Of a DNA stretch of 64,000 nucleotides, positions 44,812 through 54,058 are shown in pieces. How positions within the stretch are numbered: the first letter of the stretch is position 1; each line of letters opens with the position of its first letter. The stretch is from an uncultured Bacteroidales bacterium (GTDB lineage Bacteria > Bacteroidota > Bacteroidia > Bacteroidales > UBA932). The notes below the pieces were generated by a model, which worked only from the letters and a program-made list of their open reading frames with translations, ran no database searches and was not told where the DNA came from. Location: contig CALUSM010000002.1 of assembly GCA_944323445.1 (NCBI GenBank), forward strand, positions 1-64,000. Reading direction: 5' to 3'. The position numbers were made by a program, and so were the translations under genes.

Positions 44812-46266
44812 TTACTTCGCGGGAATGTTCTTGAGTACTTCCTTGATGAAGTTCCAGAATTTCTCCACTGTGGGAATCAGCAGGCGCTCGTCGGGGGAGT
44901 GGGGTGACATCAGGGTCGGGCCGCAGGAGATCATGTCCCAGTGCGGGTAATTGGTGGAGAGGATGCCGCACTCGAGGCCGGCGTGGATAGCCTTGACCTC
45001 GGGCTCCTTGCCGTAGAGGGCCTTGTAGGTCTCCTTCATGGTCCTGAGAATGTCTGAGTCCATATTGGGCTGCCATCCGGAGTATCCTCCCGAGAACCTG
45101 ACCTTGGCACCGCCGAGCTCAAGGGCACTCTGTATGGCATCGCGCAGGGCGTACTTGGCCGAGTCGGTGGAACCTCTCATGAGGGTCTTGACGTTGATCT
45201 TCTTGCCTTCGGACTTGACTATGGCGAGGTTGTTGGATGTCTCCACGAGATTGGGCATCACGAGGCTCATGCGGTCTACGTTGCAGGGGCAGGCGAGCAG
45301 GGCCTTCACTACGTTGAGGGCAACGTCGGCGGGGATAATCTTCCTGGCGCCCCTGGTCTTCTCGACGATTATCTCGATGCCGGGATCGATGGGTGCGTAC
45401 TCGTGCTTGATGTCGGCGGCTGCGGCCTCGATGCATTTCAGGGCCTTTGAGGCCTTCTTTCCGGGAAGAGCGATGACGGCCTGTGCCTCACGCGGGATGG
45501 CGTTGCGCATGTTGCCGCCCTCGATGGATACCAGCTCGCCCTTGAAGTCGCGCAGCAGGGGGAGGAGGATGCGGGCCATCAGCTTGTTGGAGTTGGCGCG
45601 GCCCTCGTTGATCTCCATTCCGGAGTGGCCTCCGCGCAGACCTTTGATTATGATGCGGTACTGGTCATTGTCCTTGTCTATGGATTCGGGTTTGAAACTG
45701 AACTCCGCGTCAGTGTCCAGGCCTCCGGCGCAGCCTACGTACAGCTCGCCTTCAGTCTCTGAGTCGAGGTTGATGAGGATATCGCCCTGGAGGATGCCGC
45801 CCTTGAGGGCCTGTGCTCCGGTCATTCCGGTCTCCTCGTCAATAGTGAAAAGTGCCTCTACGGGGCCGTGTACCAGGTCTTTGGACTCAAGCACAGCCAT
45901 TGCTACGGCGCAACCCAGTCCGTTGTCGGCTCCGAGGGTGGTACCCTTGGCCTTTACCCACTCGCCGTCGATGTAGGTCTCTACGGGGTCCTTCTCCCAG
46001 TCGTGCTCTACGTCATTGTTGTTCTGGGGCACCATGTCGAGGTGGCCCTGGAGGATGACGCCCTTGAGGTTCTCCATGCCGGGAGTAGCCGGCTTGCGGA
46101 TGATGATGTTGCCCACCTCGTCGCGGATGGTCTCCAGACCGAGGTTCTTACCGAAATTTTCCATGAAGTCCACGGCCCTCCACTCTTTTTTCGAGGGGCG
46201 GGGAATCTGTGTCAGCGCGTAGAAGTTTTTCCATACGCACTTGGGGTCGAGATTGTCGATTGTCAT
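44812..46266 (-). CDS. pepD: Aminoacyl-histidine dipeptidase (peptidase D, M20)
   Basis: This 484-residue cytoplasmic metallopeptidase of the M20C family has the zinc-ligand motifs LQGHLDMVPQ and TTLGADNGLGCA, the acidic TIDEETGMTGA, NLDSETEGELYVGCAGG and the late IHAGLECG. It cleaves dipeptides such as Xaa-His using two zinc ions. It follows the DUF4831 gene by 29 bp on the same strand. Confidence 0.95.
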   Translation of the reverse strand: MTIDNLDPKCVWKNFYALTQIPRPSKKEWRAVDFMENFGKNLGLETIRDEVGNIIIRKPATPGMENLKGVILQGHLDMVPQNNNDVEHDWEKDPVETYIDGEWVKAKGTTLGADNGLGCAVAMAVLESKDLVHGPVEALFTIDEETGMTGAQALKGGILQGDILINLDSETEGELYVGCAGGLDTDAEFSFKPESIDKDNDQYRIIIKGLRGGHSGMEINEGRANSNKLMARILLPLLRDFKGELVSIEGGNMRNAIPREAQAVIALPGKKASKALKCIEAAAADIKHEYAPIDPGIEIIVEKTRGARKIIPADVALNVVKALLACPCNVDRMSLVMPNLVETSNNLAIVKSEGKKINVKTLMRGSTDSAKYALRDAIQSALELGGAKVRFSGGYSGWQPNMDSDILRTMKETYKALYGKEPEVKAIHAGLECGILSTNYPHWDMISCGPTLMSPHSPDERLLIPTVEKFWNFIKEVLKNIPAK

Positions 46267-46295
46267 ACTTTGTCAGTGTTTATTAAGTTATCAGT

Positions 46296-47423
46296 TTATT
46301 TTATCATTACGTGTACGGGGAACATGAGATCCTGTCCTTTCTGGTAGACCGGCATCCTGCTCTTGAGTATCAGCTCCTGGCCGTCAATGAGCCGGACGGT
46401 GCAGACGGCCGGTATGCGGTAGTGGATGTCACCGTGCTGCGCGGCTTCGTGCTTTGCCCTTGGATTGGAGGCCCTGGCTTCGTCGATGACCTGTGCGGAA
46501 TAGAAGTCTTGGGCGTCCTCAGGGATGATTTCCAGGACTACCGGACGGCCTGAGATGTCATCCGGAGGGAGCAGGCCCTGCGAGTCGGAGATGCGGAACG
46601 CCACTGTCAGCTCCTCCTCCCCGCCGGATGCGGGTACTATGTCGAAATTCCGGGTCTGTACAGAAGTGACGGAAGTTCCCGTGAAGAGGCTCATGTACTC
46701 GTCCTCGAGACGTCCGATTTCCTCTACGGCGGCGCGCAGTGCGTCACCGCTGAAAGTCGCATCGGTGTTGCCGGTGATGATGTCTATGCGGTGCTGTCGG
46801 AGAGACAGGATCATGGATGCCGCTTCCTTTGCCTTGTTCTCGGGGCTTTTCTCCACTACCTGGCTCTGGCGTACTGCTACACGGTCGTATCCGCCCCTGT
46901 CATTGCGGACTGTCCTGTAGAGGGTGGTCTCGGTGGATGTCAGGTTGCCTGTAGCCTCGGAGCCAAGCGCATCTGCTCCAGTGGCAATGGTCGGGAATCT
47001 CCAGAAGTTGCCGCTGCCTTTGTTCTCATCGGACAGGACGATGAGACCCTGGGTCGAGAACTCGAAGAAGCTGGCAGGGGACGCCTTGCCCAGAAATCCG
47101 TCGAGGTTGATGATGTAGCTGCAGCTGCGGTCCGCTTCCAGGTACGGGGTCATTTCTACCCTGCTGAGAGTGTAGCTGACTCCGGCTTCCTGCGGAACGT
47201 CTATTCCCAGATATTTTTTTGCCCACTGGCAGTAGGGGCCCGGAGTGTATGTCTCGCATACGGCCTCCACATCCAGCCGGATGGTGGTGAGGGGAAGGGA
47301 GTAGATGACGACTCCGTCCGGGATTTCCTGTCCCTTTTCGAGACGGTTGATGTTCTGTGCTGACGCGCCTGTGGTGAGCGTGCAGGCCAGGGCCAGCGCC
47401 GTGAGGATGCTGATGTGTTTCAT
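46296..47423 (-). CDS. DUF4831 family secreted protein
   Basis: The start at 47423 (MKHISILTA) overlaps the acyltransferase stop by four bases (ATGA). It gives 375 residues with a signal peptide ending at GASAQ; a longer upstream frame lacks signal character. YSLPLTTIRLDVEAVCETYTPGPYCQWAKKYLGI is the conserved DUF4831 opening. The rest looks beta-rich, with a RQSQVVEKSPENKAKEAASMIL helix. DUF4831 proteins are widespread in Bacteroidales and of unknown function, probably periplasmic or outer-membrane. Coupling to an LpxL-like gene hints at an envelope role. Confidence 0.85.
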   Translation of the reverse strand: MKHISILTALALACTLTTGASAQNINRLEKGQEIPDGVVIYSLPLTTIRLDVEAVCETYTPGPYCQWAKKYLGIDVPQEAGVSYTLSRVEMTPYLEADRSCSYIINLDGFLGKASPASFFEFSTQGLIVLSDENKGSGNFWRFPTIATGADALGSEATGNLTSTETTLYRTVRNDRGGYDRVAVRQSQVVEKSPENKAKEAASMILSLRQHRIDIITGNTDATFSGDALRAAVEEIGRLEDEYMSLFTGTSVTSVQTRNFDIVPASGGEEELTVAFRISDSQGLLPPDDISGRPVVLEIIPEDAQDFYSAQVIDEARASNPRAKHEAAQHGDIHYRIPAVCTVRLIDGQELILKSRMPVYQKGQDLMFPVHVMIK

Positions 47424-48301
47424 GCGATTCGTTTTTTCCATCTTTTGTGGCTCCACAGCCATGTTCCTTTATGGTTCCTTATGTCGGTTTCGAGCAGCCG
47501 CGCGAACTCGGACGTGACGTATCCTTCGGGACATCCGGCCGCATTTTCCGTAATCAGCCGGAAGTGAGCCTCGTTGTCGCGCCGTCCGTGCCTTATCAGC
47601 CCGCAGTAGAGCACCGGCATCCCGATCCTGGCGGCTATGGTCTCCGGACCCTCTATCATGTAGGTCTTCTGGCTCAGGAAATCTGCGGTGAACCGGCTCA
47701 CGTTGAAGTAGGGGTTCTGGTCGCAGATGAAGAAGAATGCCTTGCGGCCCTCGCGGTGCTTTATTATGTGGCGGATGATCTGATGGGACTCAATGATGGA
47801 GCACGAGCCGTGGTGCAGCCTGATATGCGAGATGATCTTGTCGGCCATGGCGCTGGACGGCTTTTTGTATACATAGACGAAGTCCTTGTTGTCCAGGTCT
47901 ATGCCGTAGTGAGTCCTCAGGTCGGGCAGGCCGGTGAAAATCTCCCAGTTGCCCAGGTGCCCCACCATGATGACTGCATTTCGGTTCAGGTCCAGTGCCC
48001 GGTTCAGATCCTCCTGCCCGGTGATACGCACCTGTTCCCCGATTTTCTCAGTAGAGGCTCCGAGACACCAAACGGACTCCACGATGACATCGGCCAGGTT
48101 GCGGTAGAAGTCGCGGACGGTCTGTTCTATCTCATCGTAGCTCATCTCCGGGAATGACCGTGCGATGTTGGCCACGACTGTAGAGATGCGGTAGTGCAGG
48201 ATTCTGTGCAGAAACCATGCGAGGATGCGGGAGAAGGCGTAATGGACCTTCAGCGGCAGCCAGGAGAGGGCATATAGTAAAAATAGGACTACTCTATACA
48301 T
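47420..48301 (-). CDS. LpxL/HtrB-like lipid A acyltransferase
   Basis: This 293-residue protein has one N-terminal hydrophobic stretch and the acyltransferase motif GHLGNWE (HxxxxE), with ESVWCLG, FICDQNPYF and the closing HKGTWLWSHKRWKKR, all typical of late lipid A acyltransferases. It would add a secondary acyl chain to lipid A at the inner membrane. Its own promoter lies just upstream. It is the first gene of the unit with DUF4831 and possibly pepD. Confidence 0.92.
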   Translation of the reverse strand: MYRVVLFLLYALSWLPLKVHYAFSRILAWFLHRILHYRISTVVANIARSFPEMSYDEIEQTVRDFYRNLADVIVESVWCLGASTEKIGEQVRITGQEDLNRALDLNRNAVIMVGHLGNWEIFTGLPDLRTHYGIDLDNKDFVYVYKKPSSAMADKIISHIRLHHGSCSIIESHQIIRHIIKHREGRKAFFFICDQNPYFNVSRFTADFLSQKTYMIEGPETIAARIGMPVLYCGLIRHGRRDNEAHFRLITENAAGCPEGYVTSEFARLLETDIRNHKGTWLWSHKRWKKRIA

Positions 48302-48319
48302 TGTCGGACATACATCCTA

Positions 48320-48350
48320 CAAAGTTATCTTTTTTATGCGAAAAAACAAA
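48320..48350 (-). promoter_or_regulatory. Promoter of the acyltransferase gene (TTTG-N19-TAACTTTG)
   Basis: On the minus strand TTTG (48350-48347) and TAACTTTG (48327-48320), 19 nt apart, match both boxes exactly. The start would lie near 48315, 14 nt before the ATG. Confidence 0.75.
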
Positions 48351-49676
48351 TTATATGTCTTCACGGACCGTGTACAGGTCCCTGGCCGGCCATTCGGCTA
48401 TGCGGGAAGAGGCGGTGCGGTACATGCGGTCGATGTCCCTGGTGAAGCGGGAGCCTTTCCATGAGCTGGTATTGGTGGCGAACATCCAGATGTATCCGTT
48501 GGACTGCCTCTTGACTAGGGCGCTGGTGCCGGCCAGGGTGCCGGTCCTGGACCAGTCCGAGTGCTCGCCCGCACGTACCCAGCCTATGGGACGGTAGGGG
48601 TGGTCGGGGTCGGCAGTCATCATACGGACGCTTTCGGGAGAGATGACATCCGGAACTGAGGGATCTCCGTCAATGGAGGCCGTGAACCTTACGAATTCGG
48701 CGGGAGACGCTACCCAGGCTCCCGCTCCGAGCAGTCCTTCTATGTTGCTGCCTCCGTAGCTGCGCCACAGGGTGTCCCCGCTGTTGTCAAATGCCGGAAC
48801 CGGCTCGGCCTCGTGGGTCTCGTAGTATCTGACCTCGTTGGGATATCTGTCCTCATACAGATTGCGGGCCAGGTGCATGTCATAGCAGCCGGCAGGATGG
48901 AGTATGTTTTCCTGGCAGTATTCCTCGTAGTCCATGCCGCTGCACACTTCTACGATTTTGGTTAGGATCAGGTATCCCAGGTTGGAGTATCTGAAACCGG
49001 TTCCGGGCGTGTAGCCCAGCCTGTCTCCCAGAGCGTACTCGATGATTCTGTCCATGTCGGGCACTGTGTCCAGCCCTTCCCTTATGATGATAGAGCGGGT
49101 GGTGAACATCGGGTCGCCGCGGTGCATGGTGAATCCCGCTTCGTGCCGCAGCAGATGCTCCACGGTGATGCTCCGCGCTCTTTTGTCCCGTATCCGGCTG
49201 AATTGCGGGCAGTCCAGGATACCGCCGTCTCCGAACACGCGGTCCTCCAGACTCAGTACCCTGCGCTCGCAGAGCTGCATGATTGCTGTGGCTGTGATGA
49301 GCTTGGACAGGGATGCGATGCGCATGATGTGTCCAGGAGACATGGGTATGCCTTTCTCCTCGTCAGCCCATCCGTATCCTTTGGAGTAGATGAGCCTGCC
49401 GTCTTTCATTACTGCCAGACTGCCGCCTTTGATCTCCCAGCGCCTCATGAAACGCTCGATGTAGGAGTCCAGGGCGGCGGCCTGAGGAGTGCCGCACATG
49501 TCGTTGGTGAGGAATTCGTTGATGGAGACGTATTCCTCGGCTTTGCTGTCTTCAGGCTGGAGAGCTTCGGCCGTGTCGTCGGTGTTACCGTTTCTTCCCG
49601 CGACTGTAAGCACTGTCGCGGTTATGGCTGCCGTGAGCAGCAGTATGACGGCCGTTGTCTTCCAGAGTCTGTTCAT
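48351..49676 (-). CDS. Secreted serine hydrolase of the class C beta-lactamase/PBP family
   Basis: This 441-residue protein has one N-terminal membrane anchor or signal (VILLLTAAITATVLTVAG) and a beta-lactamase-fold domain. The nucleophile is Ser122 of SLSK (SxxK, Lys125) and the tyrosine motif is Tyr230-Ser-Asn232 (FRYSNLGYLI). The third motif is not clear. Such proteins include esterases, D-amino-acid peptidases and true beta-lactamases, so resistance cannot be inferred. It starts directly after the stop of a LysR-type gene and is last in the caspase operon. Confidence 0.88.
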   Translation of the reverse strand: MNRLWKTTAVILLLTAAITATVLTVAGRNGNTDDTAEALQPEDSKAEEYVSINEFLTNDMCGTPQAAALDSYIERFMRRWEIKGGSLAVMKDGRLIYSKGYGWADEEKGIPMSPGHIMRIASLSKLITATAIMQLCERRVLSLEDRVFGDGGILDCPQFSRIRDKRARSITVEHLLRHEAGFTMHRGDPMFTTRSIIIREGLDTVPDMDRIIEYALGDRLGYTPGTGFRYSNLGYLILTKIVEVCSGMDYEEYCQENILHPAGCYDMHLARNLYEDRYPNEVRYYETHEAEPVPAFDNSGDTLWRSYGGSNIEGLLGAGAWVASPAEFVRFTASIDGDPSVPDVISPESVRMMTADPDHPYRPIGWVRAGEHSDWSRTGTLAGTSALVKRQSNGYIWMFATNTSSWKGSRFTRDIDRMYRTASSRIAEWPARDLYTVREDI

Positions 49677-50276
49677 TTACTTGAATGTACGGCAGCAGAG
49701 GAGGAAATCGTCTATGGTGGAGCCTGTCTCGGCTCCGGCTGTGCGGTTGATGTACCATGTGGCCATGGGGCGGGATGATCCTCCGATTGAAAGGGTGGCG
49801 AAGACAGCGCTGTCGGCGCCTTCCACAGGTGTGTCGGTTATGGCCGCGTCTACGGATGCGTCAGCAAGGAGCTCAGCCGCCTCTTCCCTGCTTCGCTCGA
49901 GGACCGATATCTCTGTTCCGGGATAGATGCGGGTATAGTAGTCCACGAGGGTCTTGAGGAAGAATCCGGCCGCATCGGGTACGGCCGCGATGACCATCTG
50001 CCTCCGTTCGTCCTTGCGTATCGGAACCAGCTCGCGGTCCGCGCACCGGTACAGGTTGAGGATTTTCTCGGCGTATTCGAAAAGTATGCGGCCCTTGGGG
50101 GTCAGCACTGTCTCCCGGCGGCTTCTGTAGAAGAGTATGTCGCCTATATTGCTCTCCAGTTCTGAAATGTGGTTGCTTACTGCCGGCTGAGTGATGCCGA
50201 GCTCCTTGGCCGCTGCAGTAAAGGAACCCTTGACTGCTACGGTGTGAAACACTTTAAGTCGATAATCGCAAATCAT
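49677..50276 (-). CDS. Short LysR-type regulator
   Basis: This 199-residue protein has a normal LysR helix-turn-helix (LKVFHTVAVKGSFTAAAKELGITQPAVSNHISELE) and linker helix. The effector domain is only about half the usual size (typical proteins are ~300 residues). The second effector half seems lost, and the C-terminus IDDFLLCCRTFK fits the typical closing of the first subdomain swapped back. It may still bind DNA. It stops immediately before the serine hydrolase gene, an AmpR/AmpC-like pairing but in tandem instead of divergent. No nonsense codon or frameshift marks a break. Confidence 0.85.
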   Translation of the reverse strand: MICDYRLKVFHTVAVKGSFTAAAKELGITQPAVSNHISELESNIGDILFYRSRRETVLTPKGRILFEYAEKILNLYRCADRELVPIRKDERRQMVIAAVPDAAGFFLKTLVDYYTRIYPGTEISVLERSREEAAELLADASVDAAITDTPVEGADSAVFATLSIGGSSRPMATWYINRTAGAETGSTIDDFLLCCRTFK

Positions 50277-50288
50277 GTGGATGTATGT

Positions 50289-50666
50289 TTAGTATAGTGA
50301 CATGCTGGCCTGTATGACGCGTAGCTGCTGCTCGCAGGCTCTGTTCTCGTCGCGGATTGTAACTGTGGCGTGTCTCTGCTGAAGTATGTCGTTGCTTTTG
50401 ATGATGAGCCTTAGCCTGTTGTAGTCCATGACAGTAGTGACCCAGCTCTTGTTGGAGACTGCCTCAAGCTCTCTGTTGGAGATGAGGTTTACGGTTACTG
50501 TTGTGTCATTGCTCCCCACGTAGATGGTTTCCGTTGTTCCGGGAGCAAGCTCCAGGTAGGGGAAACTGCCTTCCCCCTCCACGGCCGAGGTGCAGGAACG
50601 GGATATGTACAGGACAGACAGCAGAAGCAGTGGCAGAAGTACGGAACTGATATATCTTGTTTTCAT
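50289..50666 (-). CDS. BACON-like lipoprotein, hypothetical
   Basis: This 125-residue protein has a hydrophobic signal and a possible lipobox (ISRSC, Cys25; weak). The mature part, LISNRELEAVSNKSWVTTV then YNRLRLIIKSN and HATVTIRDENRACEQQLRVIQ, follows the BACON pattern: a strand, a conserved Trp, and a closing strand ending VIQ. BACON domains occur in Bacteroidetes surface proteins and are thought to bind carbohydrate or proteins. It sits between the barrel protein and the regulator gene in the operon. Confidence 0.75.
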   Translation of the reverse strand: MKTRYISSVLLPLLLLSVLYISRSCTSAVEGEGSFPYLELAPGTTETIYVGSNDTTVTVNLISNRELEAVSNKSWVTTVMDYNRLRLIIKSNDILQQRHATVTIRDENRACEQQLRVIQASMSLY

Positions 50667-50682
50667 TTTATCGGTTTTTGAT

Positions 50683-51327
50683 TTATTTGAAAGCGGATCT
50701 TCTGTATGTGTAGAGTCTGAAGCCGAGTCCGACAGAGGCCGTGATGACGGGGAATCCGTTGCCCCAGATTACATAGGAGGGACTCAGTCCGTATGTTCCG
50801 CGGATGTTCAGGTAGACTACCCGTCCCATATTGAACTTGAAGCCGGCTATGAGGCTGGTGTAGTATTTCAGGGCGCCTTCGTCAGGGCTGATGACCGTCG
50901 GGTAGTATGAGTCGGGGTCCTCGGTGTATCTCGAGTTCATCAGTATGGACTGCTGGAAACCGACCTCAAAGATGGCGCTGCGGCCCATCCACAGATGAAG
51001 GGATACGGGGATGTGTATGTACTGTCTGGTGAGATTGACTTTGAAGCCGGTGTCATATCCGCCTTCCTTGAGCAGGTTGTGGTTGCCTGTCTGGTACGAG
51101 TATATGCCCTCGACGTAGAATCCGATTACCCGGCCGAGCCTGAGCTCGAAGTTGGCTCCTCCGTATCCTCCGTAACCGAAGGCGGGATACAGTCCGGGGT
51201 CGGTCTGCATGTATGTTCCAAGGCCGCCTCCCTCTATTCCGAAGGAAAATTTGACGAACTGCGCTTTTGCCGTGCTGCCTGCCGCAGTCAGAGCGAGTAT
51301 TGCTATAAGAAGTCTTAGTCGTTTCAT
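50683..51327 (-). CDS. Outer-membrane beta-barrel protein, hypothetical
   Basis: The start is set at 51327 (MKRLRLLIAILALTAAGSTAKAQ), a clean signal peptide; a longer frame upstream lacks one. The 214-residue product has alternating amphipathic strands (FSFGIEGGGLGTYMQ, ANFELRLGRVIGFYVEGIYSYQ, VITASVGLGFRLYTY) like 8- to 10-stranded barrels of the outer-membrane porin/OmpW-like type. No known family is recognised. It is 28 bp after the caspase gene and probably provides its outer-membrane partner or anchor; that is inference. Confidence 0.75.
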   Translation of the reverse strand: MKRLRLLIAILALTAAGSTAKAQFVKFSFGIEGGGLGTYMQTDPGLYPAFGYGGYGGANFELRLGRVIGFYVEGIYSYQTGNHNLLKEGGYDTGFKVNLTRQYIHIPVSLHLWMGRSAIFEVGFQQSILMNSRYTEDPDSYYPTVISPDEGALKYYTSLIAGFKFNMGRVVYLNIRGTYGLSPSYVIWGNGFPVITASVGLGFRLYTYRRSAFK

Positions 51328-51355
51328 GATCTGGATGATGGTGTATGTTCGGTTT

Positions 51356-54046
51356 TTAAGGTTTCCACTGTCTCCAGTCCTTGTCAATGCCGGGACCGCT
51401 GAGGAGCTCGGGGGTCTGTTCCATGTTGTTGATCCATACCGAGCTGGACTGTACGTTGGATTTCACTGCGTTGTAGAGGTCCTCGACAGTGATGTCCCCG
51501 TATGTGTCCTTGAGCTGTTTGAGCAGGAAGTAGGTGAACATGCCGTGCTGCTTTTCCTGATAAGGCATGGACCTCTGGGTTGCGGATGACGCTGTCATTA
51601 CCACCAGGTTGCCCTTGATGGGGGTCTCCTTGGGCTGAATGATGATGCCGCGGCCTACCCCGCTGTAGCATGCGTCGAGGAATACCATGGTCCTTCTGGC
51701 TCCGCTTCCGCTGAGGGTCGCGTACAGGTCCTCAAGCCTGATGCCCTCGGACGGAGCGGTGGTGCTCACGTCTACGGGGATGAGGAAGCATTCCTTGGAA
51801 TTGCCGTCCACCTGGCCGTGTCCGGCGTAGTAGACGTAGATCTCGATTTCGCCGGGATGCAGGTCTGCGATACGTGCTATCTTGTTGATGTGGAAGTTCA
51901 TCTGGGAGTATGTGGCGTTCTTGAGGAGGATGATGTTGTCCTCGGGTACTCCCAGGATGTTCTTGGCATATTCGCTGAATGTCTCTGCGTCGGAGACGGC
52001 GAAGTCCACGTTGGGCTCGTAGAGGGTCTGAAGTTTGAAGGAGTTGTAGTCCTCGTTGCCGATTACCAGTGCGAACTTGTTGTTGTCAGGTTCCTTTATC
52101 ATCGTCAGGCCTGCCAGAAGCTCGGACTGGCTGCGGGCAGTCTCAGGTGCGCTCTCGACGTTGGATGTGAAAGGTGCCTGTCCCTGCTGTCCTTGGGTCA
52201 TCGCCAGATAGGACGGCATGGAGAATGACGAGGCGCCTCCTCCAAGGACGTTGACGGCGAGATTCATCTTGCCGGTCTCGAACATCATGTACTTGACGTC
52301 TGTGTGCTTCTGGGTGAAATCAGTGATGGTGGCCACTATGGACAGCTGTCCTGAACTGGCAACGGTGGTATCCATGTAGAATGACTGCCTGTATTCCTTG
52401 GTGTCACCGGGATCGATGTCGCCCAGGCGGATGACGGAAGTGGTAGAGTTGATTCCTGCAGGCCATCTCATGTTCACCGTCACGTCCTTGGCGATGTCGG
52501 TGCCCTCGTTCTTGACGGAGAATTCTACCATTGCGCTCTTGCCCGGCATCAGTGCCGAGTGGTCGGGGGTGTGGACCCAGTAGGTGGCAAGGAGGGGCTT
52601 GCACTGGTTGATGCCCATCGCGTGGAAGGTGAGGAAGGAGTTGAGGGCATTGAACTGGTTGTCGGCCATGGCCTTGAAACTGACGCTGATGTCTTCGGAC
52701 ACCAGATCCATGTTGGTCTTTCCTTCGAAGGAGACGGTGGTTGACTCTCCGGGTGCAAGACTTTCTAATTCCAGCTGATTTGTCCCGTAGGTGAACCAGC
52801 GGGCCTGTTCGGCATCTCCGGAGAGGGTGACGGTGATGCCGTCGGCGGCCTCTCGTCCGTAGTTCTTGAGGACAACGTCCAGCTTGAAGCTCTCACCTGA
52901 CTCAACCTGGCCGTCACCGTTGCTGTCGGCCAGTCTCACGCTCTCGATTCTCATGTCGGGCCAGGAGTCATTGTTCCTGCTATGGCAGATGATGCCCTGG
53001 CGTTCGCCGTATGCGACGTAGGCCATTCCGTCGTTGAAGTCGGAGGCGTAGGAGAATATGGTGTCAATCACTATTGTTCCGGTTGTGTTGATGAATCCGT
53101 ACCTGCCGTCAATGCATACCCAGGCCTTGCCTTCGGAGAAGTTGCCAGCCGCAGTACAGTCCTCGGGCAGGTTGACGGCAGTGGTGCCGTCGGGGTGGAT
53201 GTACTTGAGTCTGCCGTTCTCGGTCTCCACCAGGGCATATCCTTCCCTGAACGGGGACACAGCATGATAGCTGGAGGGCATGAGGGAGTAGTTTCCTTTG
53301 TCGTATTTTATAAAGAGGTACTTGTCTCCCTGTTTCATGAAGCCGCTGCCGTAGGTGCTGGAGAGGTAGGTGTTGTCAGGAGAGAACGGGAAGTCCAGGA
53401 CGACCCTCTTGCCCTTGGCGTTGATGGAGAAGTGGCGTCCGTTGATGGATACCAGGGCCTTGTCTCCGAAGAAATCGCTGGCCTGGTCGAAGATGGGCTC
53501 TATTACAAAGAATCCTTTGCTGTCGATGAAGCCGTAGCGTTCTTTTCCGCGGACTGTCTTCTTGACCCTGGCCAGGCCGTTGTGGTATGAGCTGAATGTC
53601 ATGTCGGATGGAAGGCTCTGTACTTTCCCGTTGACGTTGAGGTAGTACCAGCTCTTGTCAATGGCCGCCAGCGCTACATTCTCCGAAAAAGGCGAAATGG
53701 TGTCGTACAGGCATTTGTAAATTTCCTTGCCGTCAGGTGTGATTACTCCCCACTTGCCGTCTTTCTTAATGAGGGCGATGCCTCCTGAGAAATCACCGGC
53801 CTCATCGTATTGTGCCGGTATCACTATATCTCCGTCCGCATTCTCGTAACCCCATTTGCCGGCTTCGTAGAAGGCTGCGAAACCGTCCGAATAGGGCCGC
53901 TGGTTCTGCCCGTGGACCGATCTTATCCATTTGAAACTCCTGGTGTTGTCAGATCTGATCTGTGCCTGGAGCAGTGACGGTGCGACGGTCATGAAGAGTA
54001 GAAGGGACAGGGGAATGACAAGCAGTTTAAGCTGTACTCTTTTCAT
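51356..54046 (-). CDS. Secreted WG-repeat / CARDB-like / caspase (peptidase C14) protein
   Basis: This 896-residue protein has a signal peptide (LLQAQ). Residues ~55-360 are WG repeats (AGKWGYENADGDIVIPAQYDE, DGKWGVITPDGKEIY, KERYGFIDSKGFFVIEP, DGRYGFINTTGTIVIDT). Residues ~370-600 hold two CARDB-like beta domains (SNGDGQVESGESFKLDVVLKN; MPGKSAMVEFSVKNEGTDIAK). Residues ~690-885 form a caspase domain with His743 in VYYAGHGQ and Cys793 in VFLDACYSG, so the dyad is intact. It would be a periplasmic or surface cysteine protease with a repeat sensor part. It is the second gene of its operon, 12 bp after the DUF4384-like gene. The target is unknown. Confidence 0.92.
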   Translation of the reverse strand: MKRVQLKLLVIPLSLLLFMTVAPSLLQAQIRSDNTRSFKWIRSVHGQNQRPYSDGFAAFYEAGKWGYENADGDIVIPAQYDEAGDFSGGIALIKKDGKWGVITPDGKEIYKCLYDTISPFSENVALAAIDKSWYYLNVNGKVQSLPSDMTFSSYHNGLARVKKTVRGKERYGFIDSKGFFVIEPIFDQASDFFGDKALVSINGRHFSINAKGKRVVLDFPFSPDNTYLSSTYGSGFMKQGDKYLFIKYDKGNYSLMPSSYHAVSPFREGYALVETENGRLKYIHPDGTTAVNLPEDCTAAGNFSEGKAWVCIDGRYGFINTTGTIVIDTIFSYASDFNDGMAYVAYGERQGIICHSRNNDSWPDMRIESVRLADSNGDGQVESGESFKLDVVLKNYGREAADGITVTLSGDAEQARWFTYGTNQLELESLAPGESTTVSFEGKTNMDLVSEDISVSFKAMADNQFNALNSFLTFHAMGINQCKPLLATYWVHTPDHSALMPGKSAMVEFSVKNEGTDIAKDVTVNMRWPAGINSTTSVIRLGDIDPGDTKEYRQSFYMDTTVASSGQLSIVATITDFTQKHTDVKYMMFETGKMNLAVNVLGGGASSFSMPSYLAMTQGQQGQAPFTSNVESAPETARSQSELLAGLTMIKEPDNNKFALVIGNEDYNSFKLQTLYEPNVDFAVSDAETFSEYAKNILGVPEDNIILLKNATYSQMNFHINKIARIADLHPGEIEIYVYYAGHGQVDGNSKECFLIPVDVSTTAPSEGIRLEDLYATLSGSGARRTMVFLDACYSGVGRGIIIQPKETPIKGNLVVMTASSATQRSMPYQEKQHGMFTYFLLKQLKDTYGDITVEDLYNAVKSNVQSSSVWINNMEQTPELLSGPGIDKDWRQWKP

Positions 54047-54058
54047 AGTAGATATTAT

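Noticed and set aside
48351..49676. Beta-lactamase resistance gene
   Set aside because: SxxK and YxN are present, but the third motif is unclear and many enzymes with this fold are esterases or peptidases.
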